DNA from: Paenibacillus sp.
Lineage (GTDB): Bacteria; Bacillota; Bacilli; Paenibacillales; NBRC-103111
Length of the DNA stretch: 64,000 bases
Assembly: GCA_031180825.1 (NCBI GenBank)
Contig: JAPSLM010000008.1
Location: 1-64,000 of the forward strand
Reading direction: 5' to 3'
This document shows positions 50,106-59,089 of the stretch, one piece after another; positions within the stretch are counted from its first letter, which is position 1; the number at the start of each line of letters is the position of its first letter. Under the pieces are notes generated by a model that saw nothing but the letters and a program-made list of their open reading frames with translations, had not been told where the DNA came from and made no database searches. Position numbers and translations under genes: made by a program.

Positions 50106-51146
50106 TTAATGGACGGTTTCCGTTTCAAACAGCACTTCTTCGAGCAGCCTGTTGTTGTGCATCATGGTCAAGTTGAGGGCGGAGTAATCCTTCTCCTTGT
50201 CAAGCTCTTCCATTAGCAAGGTAGCGATAAGCTCCCGGTCGTCGGTGCTGCCGGGCTCGCGGAAATCGATAAAGCCGGTGAGCTGGCGCTCGCTGATATC
50301 CACCGTAGCCGTGCCGATCGGAAGGCCGCCCCGGGATTGCTGATAAATTTCGTACGTCAGCACTCCCCTGTCGTCCCGGACAAGCGTAACCGTATAATCC
50401 TTGTCGGCGTTGTTTCCGTTATACAAGACCTCGGCGTCTTCCTCCTCCGCCAGCAAATCCTCGTGGGTCAGCTGGATCACTTCAAAAATTTCGTTGTCGA
50501 AGCTCATCGCAATTTCGAAGCGGTCCACTTCGTCCTCGTCAAAATCAAGCACCAGCAGATCGGCGGCGATATCCAGCTCGGCTTCGGAAGGTTCGGTCAT
50601 CCAATAGACCGTTCCCGTCACTTCCTGGTCCTCGATTTGAAGAAACGCCTCGGCAAGGAAATCTTCATTTTTATCGTAAAGATGGTATTCCAGTGCGTCC
50701 CCGTCTTCGCCGACTAGCACCAGCTCGAAATCCGCCATGGTATAGTCGTCCCGCTCTTCGGGCGTCTCGTCTTCAAGACGCGTCTCATTATCGATCCAAT
50801 CCGAGTCGTAATCGAAATCTTCCCCCGTCGAGACGCCTCCGGCGAAAGCTTCTTCCTCCCGATTGGAAGCAATTACATGATCAAAGCTGCTGTAGGTGAC
50901 CATCACCTCGCACCCTTTGGCCTGCAACGCGTCCAGCAAGGAATCCACATACCGGTGAACCGCCTCGAACACTTCGTCTTTCTCCGCTTCGTCAAGCACT
51001 TCTTTCTCCAATTGGAGCGCGCCTGCGATTCGGTCTGATTCACGGAAGACAAGAGATAACGTGCCCACAAACCGATTTTTGAAAATGATGTCGCTGACTT
51101 CGCCGCCCGCCGTTCTCAGGTCCGGTCTTAAGCTGACATGCGTCAT
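50106..51146 (-). CDS. Acidic protein of unknown function
   Basis: A 346-residue, very acidic protein. The N-terminal ~90 residues look like a separate domain (SDIIFKNRFVGTLSLVFRES). Then comes an Asp/Glu-rich low-complexity stretch (EDFDYDSDWIDNETRLEDET). Two similar beta-rich modules follow (ALEYHLYDKNEDFLAEAFLQ and VLTYEIYQQSRGGLPIGTAT each precede an 'EVTGTVYW' or 'QLTGFIDF' strand). No family is recognised and there is no signal peptide. ATG 51146 has TTGGAGGAG upstream. Confidence 0.6.
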   Translation of the reverse strand: MTHVSLRPDLRTAGGEVSDIIFKNRFVGTLSLVFRESDRIAGALQLEKEVLDEAEKDEVFEAVHRYVDSLLDALQAKGCEVMVTYSSFDHVIASNREEEAFAGGVSTGEDFDYDSDWIDNETRLEDETPEERDDYTMADFELVLVGEDGDALEYHLYDKNEDFLAEAFLQIEDQEVTGTVYWMTEPSEAELDIAADLLVLDFDEDEVDRFEIAMSFDNEIFEVIQLTHEDLLAEEEDAEVLYNGNNADKDYTVTLVRDDRGVLTYEIYQQSRGGLPIGTATVDISERQLTGFIDFREPGSTDDRELIATLLMEELDKEKDYSALNLTMMHNNRLLEEVLFETETVH

Positions 51147-51230
51147 TCGGGTCTCCTCCAATCAGGTTTCTGCTTTCGCATGAAATGCGGAGTTTCCTGC
51201 CCTTATAGCATGTCCTTCCCGAAGGCAAAA

Positions 51231-52046
51231 CTATGCGCGAAGCTCCTTCGAAGGGAGCACGTAACGGCGCAGCGCCTCGTGCACGCCATCGTCGTTATTG
51301 GACAGCGTTACGGCATCGGCGGCCTCTTTGACCGCATCCGGCGAGTTGTCCATCGCTATACCAAGCCCGGCAAACCGTATCATATCGATGTCATTGTAAT
51401 AGTTGCCCATCGCAACGATATTTTCGGGAGCAATATCCCATTGGGCGGCGAGCGCCTGCAGCGCACGTCCCTTGGACACTTCCTTCGACATCACATCGAC
51501 AAAATGAACCCCGCTGCGCAGCGCATGAACGCTCGGAGGCAGCGATACGCGCTGCAAGTCCCGCTCCACCGCATCCATCTCTTCCTCCGACCCGAACATC
51601 GTCAGCTTCACGAGCGGAACGGTCATGCTCAGCACGTCCTCCACCGGCTCGGGAGACACCATGTACTTTTCGTACATCGCCGCTTCCCGCTCGCCCACTT
51701 TCTCGACAAACATATCCAGCGCGGTGTTTACGTCAAAATGCACCTGCCGCTCGCGGCAGTAGCGGACGAGCTCCGCAAGCTCTTGTACCTCGAAGCCGAA
51801 TTGATGCAGCAGCTTCGGACCCGGCGTCTCGACGGTCGCCGCTCCGTTATGCGTGATCAGCACGCCGGTCAGACCGAGACGCTCAAGAACCGGGATCGCA
51901 TTCGCCGGGCCCCGCCCGGTGCACAATACGATCCGGGCCCCTGCCTCGTGCGCCGTGCGCAGCGAGTCCACCGTATTGTCGGTTACTTCATAATGATCGT
52001 TCAAAAGCGTTCCGTCCACGTCAAGCGCAATCAGGCGATAGTTCAT
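51231..52046 (-). CDS. Cof-type HAD-IIB phosphatase
   Basis: A 271-residue haloacid-dehalogenase phosphatase acting on small phosphorylated metabolites. Motif I is LIALDVDGTLL (5-15), motif II VLCTGRG (about 40), motif III lysine in SKEVSKGRALQAL (about 195) and motif IV MGNYYNDIDMIRFAG (about 215). Motif IV has GN where most relatives have GD; the following ND is intact. Type IIB cap in the middle. The ATG has GGGAGCGGAG upstream. Substrate is unknown. Confidence 0.88.
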   Translation of the reverse strand: MNYRLIALDVDGTLLNDHYEVTDNTVDSLRTAHEAGARIVLCTGRGPANAIPVLERLGLTGVLITHNGAATVETPGPKLLHQFGFEVQELAELVRYCRERQVHFDVNTALDMFVEKVGEREAAMYEKYMVSPEPVEDVLSMTVPLVKLTMFGSEEEMDAVERDLQRVSLPPSVHALRSGVHFVDVMSKEVSKGRALQALAAQWDIAPENIVAMGNYYNDIDMIRFAGLGIAMDNSPDAVKEAADAVTLSNNDDGVHEALRRYVLPSKELRA

Positions 52047-52129
52047 TTCTTCTCCGCTCCCTTGTTCTTCTTCTCTTTATAGGTCGTTTTGTTGTACGTT
52101 TTCCTGGACTTGCTGGCTTGCCTCGCGTT

Positions 52130-52873
52130 CTATTCCCCGTGCGCCTGCAGGCTTTGCCGCTCTTCCTCCGTCAATTCCCGCGATTGCCCGAGCGGTAAAG
52201 CCGGGTCCAGCTTCAGCGGCCCCATGGATAGCCGTTTCAGATAGGTTACCTGCTTGCCGACGGCTTGAAACATTCGCTTCACCTGGTGAAACTTACCTTC
52301 GCGTATCGTTAATTCGACGCGGGATAGCTCGCCCGCTTCGGGATAGCCGCTGTGCAGCACGTTCAGCTCGGCCGGCATCGTGACATAACCGTCGTCGAGG
52401 GTAACGCCCCGCGCGAACGCTTCCCGATCGCTTTCGTCCACGGCACCTTTCACTTCGGCATAATACGTTTTCGGAACATGCTTCCGCGGCGAAAGCAGGT
52501 TGTGCGCCAGCTTGCCGTCGTTCGTCAGCAGCAGCAGACCTTCGGTATCTTTGTCCAGCCGTCCGACCGGAAATACGTCAAAATGCGAATACCGTTCATC
52601 GAGCAAATCGAGCACGGTCCGGTCCCTTGTATCTTCCGTTGCAGACACGACGCCTTGCGGCTTATGCAGCATCAAGTAGACGAATTCGCGGTAAACCACC
52701 GTCTCCCCGTCGACCGTAATGCGATCCGACTGGGGATTCACCTGCATCCCGCTGTCCTTCGCCGTTTTGCCGTCCACGCTGACGAGCCCGCGCTTCACGA
52801 GCTGTTTGATTTCACTGCGGGTGCCGAAGCCCGTATGCGCCAACAGCTTATCCAGACGTAGCGTTGCTTTCAT
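52130..52873 (-). CDS. rRNA pseudouridine synthase, RsuA/RluB family
   Basis: A 247-residue enzyme that converts uridine to pseudouridine in rRNA; by length and layout it resembles the 16S U516 group (B. subtilis YtzG). An N-terminal S4 RNA-binding domain (LRLDKLLAHTGFGTRSEIKQ) is followed by the catalytic block FPVGRLDKDTEGLLLLTNDG (Asp at about 108) and REGKFHQVKRMFQAVG. ATG 52873 has TTGGAGGTGG upstream; the open frame 55 codons upstream is probably not translated. Confidence 0.88.
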   Translation of the reverse strand: MKATLRLDKLLAHTGFGTRSEIKQLVKRGLVSVDGKTAKDSGMQVNPQSDRITVDGETVVYREFVYLMLHKPQGVVSATEDTRDRTVLDLLDERYSHFDVFPVGRLDKDTEGLLLLTNDGKLAHNLLSPRKHVPKTYYAEVKGAVDESDREAFARGVTLDDGYVTMPAELNVLHSGYPEAGELSRVELTIREGKFHQVKRMFQAVGKQVTYLKRLSMGPLKLDPALPLGQSRELTEEERQSLQAHGE

Positions 52874-53209
52874 CGTTAAGTCCACCTCCAACCGGGGGGA
52901 TATTCGTTCTTTAGCATCCGTCCTGCGCTTTTGCCCAGCCGACGGGACATGCCGCGATTCCCCATAAGACGCCAGAAAGGCCGAATATTCGGCCTCCAGC
53001 AAGCCTTCCATTTTTATCCCAATTGTACTTTTGATCATTCAACGCCGCAACGACCCGATCCGGCTTTATTGGATGTCCCTAGTCTACCCATGTATTCCAC
53101 GCCGATGTCGAAAATCCTTCAATTTTATTGTATGATGAAAGGAGGAAACTTTGCATAAGTAACGAATGTTTTTAGAGTGACCATTTATCTCGGTAGGAAG
53201 AGGGGAATC

Positions 53210-53692
53210 ATGAAAAAGTTAGGTATCTTTTTAGCCATTATCGTCGTGCTGTTCGGAGCTCTTTATTTTATCAATCAACAGTCCAATCAGGCTAAATTTG
53301 GAAAGTATGCAAACAATGTCTACGGCATCGCGCCGGACAAGCTGAATCCGGCCACGCTGGCGCTTCTGGACGATCCGAACTACCAAAACATCATTTTGCC
53401 TGACGCGCTCGACAAGAAGATTGCAAATCAGGAAGAGTTCTATCTGTATTATTTCGGTTCGACCTGCCCGCACTGTAAAGCGACAACACCTGTGCTCATG
53501 CCGGTTGCCAAGGAATTCAACATTGACGTCAAGCAATTCAATCTTGAAGAGTTCGGGGACGGATGGCAGAAATATAAGATCGAAGCGACCCCTACGCTGA
53601 TTTATTACAAAGGCGGCAAAGAAGTCGAACGTCTTGTCGGCCAACAAAAAGCCGAAGCGTTCAAGGCCTTTTTTGAAAAGCATAAACAATAA
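53210..53692 (+). CDS. Membrane-anchored thioredoxin-like protein
   Basis: A 160-residue extracytoplasmic thiol-disulfide protein. One N-terminal helix (KLGIFLAIIVVLFGALYFI) anchors a thioredoxin fold with the active site FGSTCPHCKATTP (about 87-99) and the cis-proline region IEATPTLIYYKGG. The CPHC motif is typical of BdbA/DsbA-like oxidases. The ATG has GGAAGAGGGG upstream. It stands alone with a terminator at 53733. Confidence 0.85.
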   Translation: MKKLGIFLAIIVVLFGALYFINQQSNQAKFGKYANNVYGIAPDKLNPATLALLDDPNYQNIILPDALDKKIANQEEFYLYYFGSTCPHCKATTPVLMPVAKEFNIDVKQFNLEEFGDGWQKYKIEATPTLIYYKGGKEVERLVGQQKAEAFKAFFEKHKQ

Positions 53693-53732
53693 TCCTGCCG
53701 GCTGTCGGTGGACGCCAAAGGATACCCCGAAG

Positions 53733-53762
53733 CAGCGGAGCGCGATCCGCTGTTTCTTTTTT
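53733..53762 (+). terminator. Terminator of the thioredoxin-like gene
   Basis: CAGCGGA (53733..53739) pairs with TCCGCTG (53746..53752), followed by TTTCTTTTTTG. Confidence 0.8.
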
Positions 53763-53802
53763 GCTCATTCATCTTTTTTCCAAAGGAGCTGGACAGGCCC
53801 CT

Positions 53803-54459
53803 ATGCAACCAAAACAAGCAGGTTTAACCGGAAAGTACATATGGACCGCGGGCGTCATCGTGCTGCTGTCGGTTCTTATCTTTATTAAGTTCGCACGGGA
53901 TTTGCAGGAAAATCAACTGGAGCGCTTTGACCGGACCTACATCGAATGGATTCAGTCGCATATCGGTCCTGAGCTGACCGTATGGATGAAGGGGATTACC
54001 GGGCTCGGATCGTTCCTGACGTTGTTCGTCCTGCTGCTCGTTAGCGTATCTCTGATGGTGTGGCGGAGAAAGAAGTGGGAAGCTCTTTTTTTCTTGGTGG
54101 CCGTCACCGGCGGCATGCTGTTCAATCAGCTGCTGAAGCGAATTTTTGAACGGGAGCGGCCTATGCTGCGCCGTATCGTCGAGGAGACCGGATACAGCTT
54201 CCCCAGCGGACATTCCATGGCGTCGATCGTCTTTTACGGCATGCTGGCCATGCTCCTCTTGATGTTTGTCAAATCGCCTGTGTGGAAGCTGGCGATCGCC
54301 GCAGCGGCCGGCGGTCTCGTTGTCATGATCGGCGTAAGCCGCATTTACTTGGGGGTTCATTATCCGAGCGACGTTGTCGCCGGATTTGCCGCCGGGGCGG
54401 CATGGCTTACCGTATGCGGGGTCGGCCTGCAAGCCGTTCTCGCTTCGCGACGCTCTTAA
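53803..54459 (+). CDS. PAP2-family phosphatase
   Basis: A 218-residue membrane phosphatase with about six helices. All three PAP2 motifs are present: KRIFERERP (about 115), PSGHSMASI (about 140) and SRIYLGVHYPSD (about 185). Likely dephosphorylates undecaprenyl pyrophosphate, phosphatidylglycerophosphate or related lipids at the outer face. ATG 53803 is the first plausible start; AAAGGAG lies rather far (about 15 nt) upstream. Confidence 0.88.
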   Translation: MQPKQAGLTGKYIWTAGVIVLLSVLIFIKFARDLQENQLERFDRTYIEWIQSHIGPELTVWMKGITGLGSFLTLFVLLLVSVSLMVWRRKKWEALFFLVAVTGGMLFNQLLKRIFERERPMLRRIVEETGYSFPSGHSMASIVFYGMLAMLLLMFVKSPVWKLAIAAAAGGLVVMIGVSRIYLGVHYPSDVVAGFAAGAAWLTVCGVGLQAVLASRRS

Positions 54460-54488
54460 ACCGGTACCCCGAGCCGCGGCGTTCCGCA

Positions 54489-54911
54489 CTAATGTTCTTC
54501 ATGCGGCTCCGGCGGATGCAGCCTCAGCTGTTCCACCAACGCCTCCAGCTCGGCATCCAGAATAAGGATGTCGAGATCATAGAAAGCAAACGGCTGCTCC
54601 TCCGTGCGGGCCAGCTTGTCCAAATACGCCCGGCTGTCGTCGCGAAGGCGGCCCAAATCGATCCCAAGCGCGGCCGCCGGATAATGGTCCAATTTATCCA
54701 AAGCTGCAGTAAACAGCTTGATCGACCCGCTCGTATTGCCGTTGCGGTAATGGTAAAGGCCCACTGCCACCTGCAGCAGGCCTTGGTACAGCGGATGTCT
54801 GCCTTCCTCGAGCCAAAGCTCCTCCATCACTTCGTGACATTCGAAATAGTCCCGCGCCACGTTAAAATAATACAAGAACTCTACATATAAACGATCGTAC
54901 GACTTCGTCAC
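54489..54911 (-). CDS. DUF309 family protein
   Basis: A 140-residue helical protein with the DUF309 (YpuF-like) signature: FNVARDYFECHEVMEELWLE (residues 15-34) and HPLYQGLLQVAVGLYHYRNG. The conserved HExxEE-type block suggests metal binding, but no activity is established. The GTG start follows GGAGGCGAGACG. Convergent with the PAP2 gene, and 77 nt downstream of relQ on the same strand. Confidence 0.88.
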   Translation of the reverse strand: MTKSYDRLYVEFLYYFNVARDYFECHEVMEELWLEEGRHPLYQGLLQVAVGLYHYRNGNTSGSIKLFTAALDKLDHYPAAALGIDLGRLRDDSRAYLDKLARTEEQPFAFYDLDILILDAELEALVEQLRLHPPEPHEEH

Positions 54912-54988
54912 CGTCTCGCCTCCGTTTCGGTCGCCTCCAGCGGAGGCCCGGTGAATAACAGACTGCTGTCAGGCATTCACCGGACGAT

Positions 54989-55792
54989 TTATGCCAAAGA
55001 GTTTTTCTTCGCCCGGTTAACCGCCTGATCCACTTCGTTCGACAGCTTCTTCAGCAGCCAGACGTCGTCCGTATCCCATAGCTCGTTGAAGCGCATCTGA
55101 AACTGCGCGGCTTCCCGCACCCGCAGGTGAAAATACAACTCCTGAATGCCGTTCAGCACCTTGGCTACGATGCTCGATTTGTCTTCGAACAGCTTCTGGG
55201 CTTCGACGATCTCTTCCCGGATGCTGCTCATCTCCTGATCGAGCTGATAAGCGGCTTCCGCCGCCCGGCTCAGCCGCGCGACGACATCCTCCGGCAAGCT
55301 CTCCCGGTATTTATAGTTCAGCGAGTGCTCGATCGTCGCCCAGAAGTTCATCGCCAGCGTCCGCAGCTGAATCTCGGCCAGCACGCGCTTCATGCCGAGC
55401 GCCGTTTGGACCCGGTACTCGACTATCATGTGATAGCTGCGGTAGCCGCTCGGTTTTTTGTTGGTAATGTAATCTTTCTCATACAATAGCTTCATATCTT
55501 CCCGGGCCCGGATCAACTCGGCCAACCGTTCGATATCCTCGACGAATTGACACATGATTCGAATGCCCGCAATATCTTCGATTCCGGTCTCGAGCTGATC
55601 CATGGGAACGTTCAGCCGTTTGGCTTTTTCCAAAATACTGGAAGTTCTCTTGACCCGTCCGGTTACAAATTCGATAGGCGAATATTCGTCCCGGCTTTTG
55701 AGCTCCGCGCGCAATGTTTTGAATTTGACTTTTAATTCCTCGACCGCCTGTTCGTAAGGCAGCAGAAATTTTTTCCAATCGCGTCCGTCCAT
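54989..55792 (-). CDS. relQ: Small alarmone synthetase (RelQ/SasB/YjbM-like)
   Basis: Makes (p)ppGpp from ATP and GTP or GDP without a hydrolase domain. The 267-residue protein follows B. subtilis YjbM closely: LLPYEQAVEELKVKFKTLRA, HSPIEFVTGRVK-like YSPIEFVTGRVKRTSSILEK, DIAGIRIMCQFVEDI, SGYRSYHMIVEY and EIQLRTLAMNFWATIEHSLN with the catalytic Glu. It carries about 55 extra C-terminal residues compared with the 211-residue YjbM. ATG 55792 has GGAGGTCGACGG. It begins 19 nt after the pyrD stop, so it is co-transcribed with pyrD. Confidence 0.92.
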   Translation of the reverse strand: MDGRDWKKFLLPYEQAVEELKVKFKTLRAELKSRDEYSPIEFVTGRVKRTSSILEKAKRLNVPMDQLETGIEDIAGIRIMCQFVEDIERLAELIRAREDMKLLYEKDYITNKKPSGYRSYHMIVEYRVQTALGMKRVLAEIQLRTLAMNFWATIEHSLNYKYRESLPEDVVARLSRAAEAAYQLDQEMSSIREEIVEAQKLFEDKSSIVAKVLNGIQELYFHLRVREAAQFQMRFNELWDTDDVWLLKKLSNEVDQAVNRAKKNSLA

Positions 55793-55810
55793 TCCGTCGA
55801 CCTCCAAATC

Positions 55811-56914
55811 TTACTTGCCTTGGTGCCCCGATCCGATCGCCTCCGATATATGCGAAAATCCGTTCAGTCGCAGCAAATCGCGAAGTCCGCGGTTAATGCG
55901 GCGCAGTACGTCCGGCCCTTCGTAGATCAAGCCGGTGTATACCTCGACCAGACTGGCTCCCGCCCGAATCTTCGCATAGGCGTCCTCGGGCGTGAAAATG
56001 CCTCCCGATCCGATAATCGGCAGCTTCCCGTCCGTTAGACGGTATACGGTCCGAATCAGCTCGGTGGAACGCTCCGTCAGCGGACGGCCGCTTAATCCGC
56101 CCGTCTCTCCCCGGTTTGCATGACGAAGACCGTCTCTGGCGATCGTCGTATTGGACGCAATGATCCCGGAGACATTGCTCCGTATAATCGTTTCGACCAT
56201 ATACTCGATTTCCTGAGGCTCCAGATCGGGGGCAATCTTCACAAGCACCGGCTTCTCCCGTCCGCCGAAACGGGCATGCTGTTTGCGGATCTCGTCCTTC
56301 ACGGCCGCAAGCAGACGCGACAGGTCATCCCCATGCTGAAGATTGCGCAAATCCGGCGTGTTCGGCGAGCTGATATTGACGACGAAAAAGTCTCCGTATC
56401 CATAAAGCGCTTGAATGCAGGCGCGGTAATCGTCTTCCGCCTGCTCGTTGGGCGTTGTTTTGTTTTTTCCGATGTTGATGGCAAGCGGAATCGTGCGCTG
56501 GCCTTGATTGCGCAAATTTCGCTTCATGCCTTCGATTCCGACATTGTTGAAGCCCATCCGGTTAATGAGCGCCTCGTCCTCCGGGAGCCGGAACAGCCGC
56601 GGCAGCTCGTTGCCCGCTTGCGGCTTCGGTGTCACCGTGCCGACCTCCATAAAGCCGAAGCCGATATTCGAAAATCCGGGGACCGCTTTCGCATTCTTGT
56701 CCAACCCGGCGGCCAAGCCGACCGGATTCGGGAACCGGATTCCCCATAGCTCGCTTTCCAGCTCCGGGTACGCCCGAACGCCCCACATCGCGCGGAGCAG
56801 TCTCCGTCCGCCCGGCAGCTTGGCAAACGTATGCAGTCCGTCGATAATGAGATGATGCGCCTTCTCCGGGTCCATCCCGAACAGCACCGGCTTTGCGATT
56901 TTTTTGTAAAGCAT
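55811..56914 (-). CDS. pyrD: Dihydroorotate dehydrogenase, quinone-dependent (class 2)
   Basis: Oxidises dihydroorotate to orotate in pyrimidine synthesis, passing electrons to menaquinone at the membrane. The 367-residue product has the class 2 N-terminal membrane-binding helices (KKIAKPVLFGMDPEKAHHLI). FMN and substrate blocks are NPVGLAAGLDKNAK (about 62), INRMGFNNVG (about 108), the catalytic serine in VVNISSPNTPDLR (about 175) and IIGSGGIFTPEDA (about 300). It stands apart from the usual pyr operon, which normally holds the class 1B enzyme in Bacillus. ATG 56914 has GGGGAGAGG upstream. Confidence 0.94.
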   Translation of the reverse strand: MLYKKIAKPVLFGMDPEKAHHLIIDGLHTFAKLPGGRRLLRAMWGVRAYPELESELWGIRFPNPVGLAAGLDKNAKAVPGFSNIGFGFMEVGTVTPKPQAGNELPRLFRLPEDEALINRMGFNNVGIEGMKRNLRNQGQRTIPLAINIGKNKTTPNEQAEDDYRACIQALYGYGDFFVVNISSPNTPDLRNLQHGDDLSRLLAAVKDEIRKQHARFGGREKPVLVKIAPDLEPQEIEYMVETIIRSNVSGIIASNTTIARDGLRHANRGETGGLSGRPLTERSTELIRTVYRLTDGKLPIIGSGGIFTPEDAYAKIRAGASLVEVYTGLIYEGPDVLRRINRGLRDLLRLNGFSHISEAIGSGHQGK

Positions 56915-57078
56915 GCTTCTGTCCTCTCCCCGCACGTGTCTCTTCGTTAGTCTCTTTTGACAGTTTAGCGCTTTACGAAGCAAAAATAAAGGGGACAAGT
57001 CACAAAATCCATACCACTTAAAACAATACATTATGTTAAAATATGCTTATATCCTACAAAAAGGCAGGGCTGAGGTCT

Positions 57079-57216
57079 ATGCAAAAAAAGAAAATATCCC
57101 CCTATGCGCAGCGGAAAACAAAGGACGAGCCCAATAAGAAGCTGATCCTTTGGGCCGGCTCCATCTTCGGCGCCGTCATTCTGGGCATGATTGTTTTGCT
57201 TGTGTTCAACCATTGA
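57079..57216 (+). CDS. Small membrane protein (45 aa)
   Basis: An ATG with GAGG just upstream opens a 45-codon frame. The product has a basic N-terminus (MQKKKISPYAQRKTKDEPNK) and one membrane helix (LILWAGSIFGAVILGMIVLL). It is divergent from pyrD. Function is unknown; coding evidence is the site and the coherent anchor-like composition. Confidence 0.5.
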   Translation: MQKKKISPYAQRKTKDEPNKKLILWAGSIFGAVILGMIVLLVFNH

Positions 57217-57301
57217 GGCTGGCTTGTTAGCGTTTTCTATCCTCACGCAAGAGCTTGGTCTTCCGGCTATGTCGTGAACTAAAAAAATCCCCATCCGGGC
57301 A

Positions 57302-57413
57302 GGTTGAATCTATTCCGAAAGAGTTTACGTCCGCCATTGAAACCCGAAAAAATACCATACACTATAAATCAAAATTTTCGGGTTTCAAGAGCGGCTGTAG
57401 GAATATATTCAAC
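57302..57413. repeat. 112-bp nested inverted repeat, MITE-like
   Basis: Outer arms GGTTGAATCTATTCC (57302..57316) and GGAATATATTCAACC (57399..57413) match at 14 of 15 positions. Inner arms TTGAAACCCGAAAA (57337..57350) and TTTTCGGGTTTCAA (57375..57388) match perfectly. The sequence between arms is only partly complementary. The whole would fold into one long hairpin. No gene and no target-site duplication is seen, so it may be a MITE, a repeat element or a structured RNA. Confidence 0.65.
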
Positions 57414-57469
57414 CGTATAAAAAGGGGGATTCTTTAACTAATTCCTTCGCCATTGGACGGCCAAGCTCC

Positions 57470-58918
57470 CTAATTCAACCAGTTGTATTTCTTCCCCGGA
57501 TTTGTATCTACGCTTCGCGGCGTCACCCCATACGGGGCGGGACTCCGCCATTCTTCCTTGGACAGCGAGCCCTTGCCGATCGTCACGGTCGTTCCGAGCG
57601 GCACCAGATCGAACAGTTCCTCCACATCCTCCTTGGCCATGCGGATGCAGCCCAGCGACTCGTCCTTGCCGATACTGGACGGCCGGTTCGTTCCGTGAAT
57701 CGCGTAATTCGTATCCGACAGCGTCATCCCCCGGCTCCCGAACTCTCCGTTCGATTTCCCGTTCGGATTGCGCACTTTCTCCGAGATCACGAAGCTGCCC
57801 TCCGGCGTCCGGTCGGCTCCCAAGCCTACCGGATAATTGCGGACAACAATGTTGCCGCTGACGACCGACAGCCGGTGGGCCTGCTTGTCGATGATAATTT
57901 GCATCGGTTCGGTTAACGGCTTGGTCAAGCTGCCCTGTCCCGTTCCGGGCGGCACAGGCTTTGCGTCGGCGGCCGCGGGCTGCCCTTCGGCTTGCTTAAG
58001 CCATGCGCTCATCTCCGAAGCCAAGACATCCTTATCCCGGTCAAATGTCTCCTGCATGTAAGGAGTCAGCCCCGGGAGCACGTTGTTCGGATACGCTTCG
58101 GTCAGCTGCGAAGCCTGCGCCGGCGCCTGCCCCGTACGGCGTATATAAGCCGCCACGGCGGAGCGCAATACGAGATCCTGCTCCTGCTTCGTCATCCATG
58201 CGGCCACTATGCTATCCGCCTTCTGCGGATCGCTTGGCTGGCAGCTGCAGGCAGCCGCGTCATGGTAATTGATCTGCTGCTGCGCCGCATTGGCTTTCGC
58301 TTCGACGGAAAGCAGCGTTTCCGGCTTCTTCAGCCAGTTGATCCAAGCGGTCCCGTTGAGCGGAATCCCCCGGGCCAGAATCGCATAACTGCTAATTCTT
58401 TCCCGAAGAAGCATCTCTTGCAGCGCCGCCCCGACATTCTCCTGACTCTTCTCGCCGGCCAGGTAGTACACTTTCGTTTCCTGCAGCTCGTTGGATGTCA
58501 TGCCTTCAGGCAGCACGATGACCGGAGTGCGGGCGCTTTCTTCCGTCTTTTCGAATACACGCTCCAGCTCCGGGGCAAACAACAGACCGGCAAATGCGAG
58601 CAGACCGACGGCCATCAGGCGAACGATCCGCTTCCGCCTGTTCTTTTGCCGCTCCGTTCCCCAGCGATGGATCGGCTCGATTTCTTCGGGAGGCAAAGCC
58701 ACCTTCTGATTCTCATACGCTTCGTAAACTTCTCCGGCCTGCGCATAACAGTACAGCGCTTTTCCCTTTTTCCCCTGCGCCTCATAGTCGCGTCCGAGCA
58801 AGTACCACGCCATTTTATTGTTCGGATGCTCTTTAACGTATTTTTTTAAATAAAACGGATCCTGTTTGAAAAAGAGCTGAAGCTGTTCTTCCGAATCCTT
58901 CGAATCTTTCGGTTTCAC
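57470..58918 (-). CDS. Membrane-anchored L,D-transpeptidase (YkuD)
   Basis: Crosslinks peptidoglycan through 3-3 or protein links. The 482-residue product begins with a TPR-like cytoplasmic segment (FLKQDP-like FFKQDPFYLKKYVKEHPNNK and WYLLGRDYEAQGKKGKALYC). A membrane helix follows at about 100-120 and then a variable external region. The YkuD domain starts near 340 (IIIDKQAHRLSVVSGNIVVR), with the catalytic motif HGTNRPSSIGKDESLGCIRM (His and Cys). The GTG at 58918 is chosen for AGAGAGGG upstream; a TTG ten codons earlier has no site. A cytoplasmic TPR-like part on such an enzyme is notable. Confidence 0.88.
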   Translation of the reverse strand: MKPKDSKDSEEQLQLFFKQDPFYLKKYVKEHPNNKMAWYLLGRDYEAQGKKGKALYCYAQAGEVYEAYENQKVALPPEEIEPIHRWGTERQKNRRKRIVRLMAVGLLAFAGLLFAPELERVFEKTEESARTPVIVLPEGMTSNELQETKVYYLAGEKSQENVGAALQEMLLRERISSYAILARGIPLNGTAWINWLKKPETLLSVEAKANAAQQQINYHDAAACSCQPSDPQKADSIVAAWMTKQEQDLVLRSAVAAYIRRTGQAPAQASQLTEAYPNNVLPGLTPYMQETFDRDKDVLASEMSAWLKQAEGQPAAADAKPVPPGTGQGSLTKPLTEPMQIIIDKQAHRLSVVSGNIVVRNYPVGLGADRTPEGSFVISEKVRNPNGKSNGEFGSRGMTLSDTNYAIHGTNRPSSIGKDESLGCIRMAKEDVEELFDLVPLGTTVTIGKGSLSKEEWRSPAPYGVTPRSVDTNPGKKYNWLN

Positions 58919-59011
58919 GGGACGCCCTCTCTTTCCGAGTTCCTGCAAACTATATCGGCGGGAGAATCGTTTTTCTTAATACTCTTGAAGAGGTCTGAAT
59001 CCATATCAGCG

Positions 59012-59066
59012 AAAAGACCTATCCGGAGAAAAGCGAGCTAAGAGCTTTCCTCCGAATAGGTCTTTT
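59012..59066 (-). terminator. Terminator of the FecR-NHL operon
   Basis: AAAAGACCTATCCGGAG (59012..59028) pairs with CTCCGAATAGGTCTTTT (59050..59066) with one mismatch. T-rich ends arise on both strands, so it ends the operon to the right and perhaps read-through from the left. Confidence 0.8.
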
Positions 59067-59089
59067 GTCGAAAAATAAAACGACTTCGA

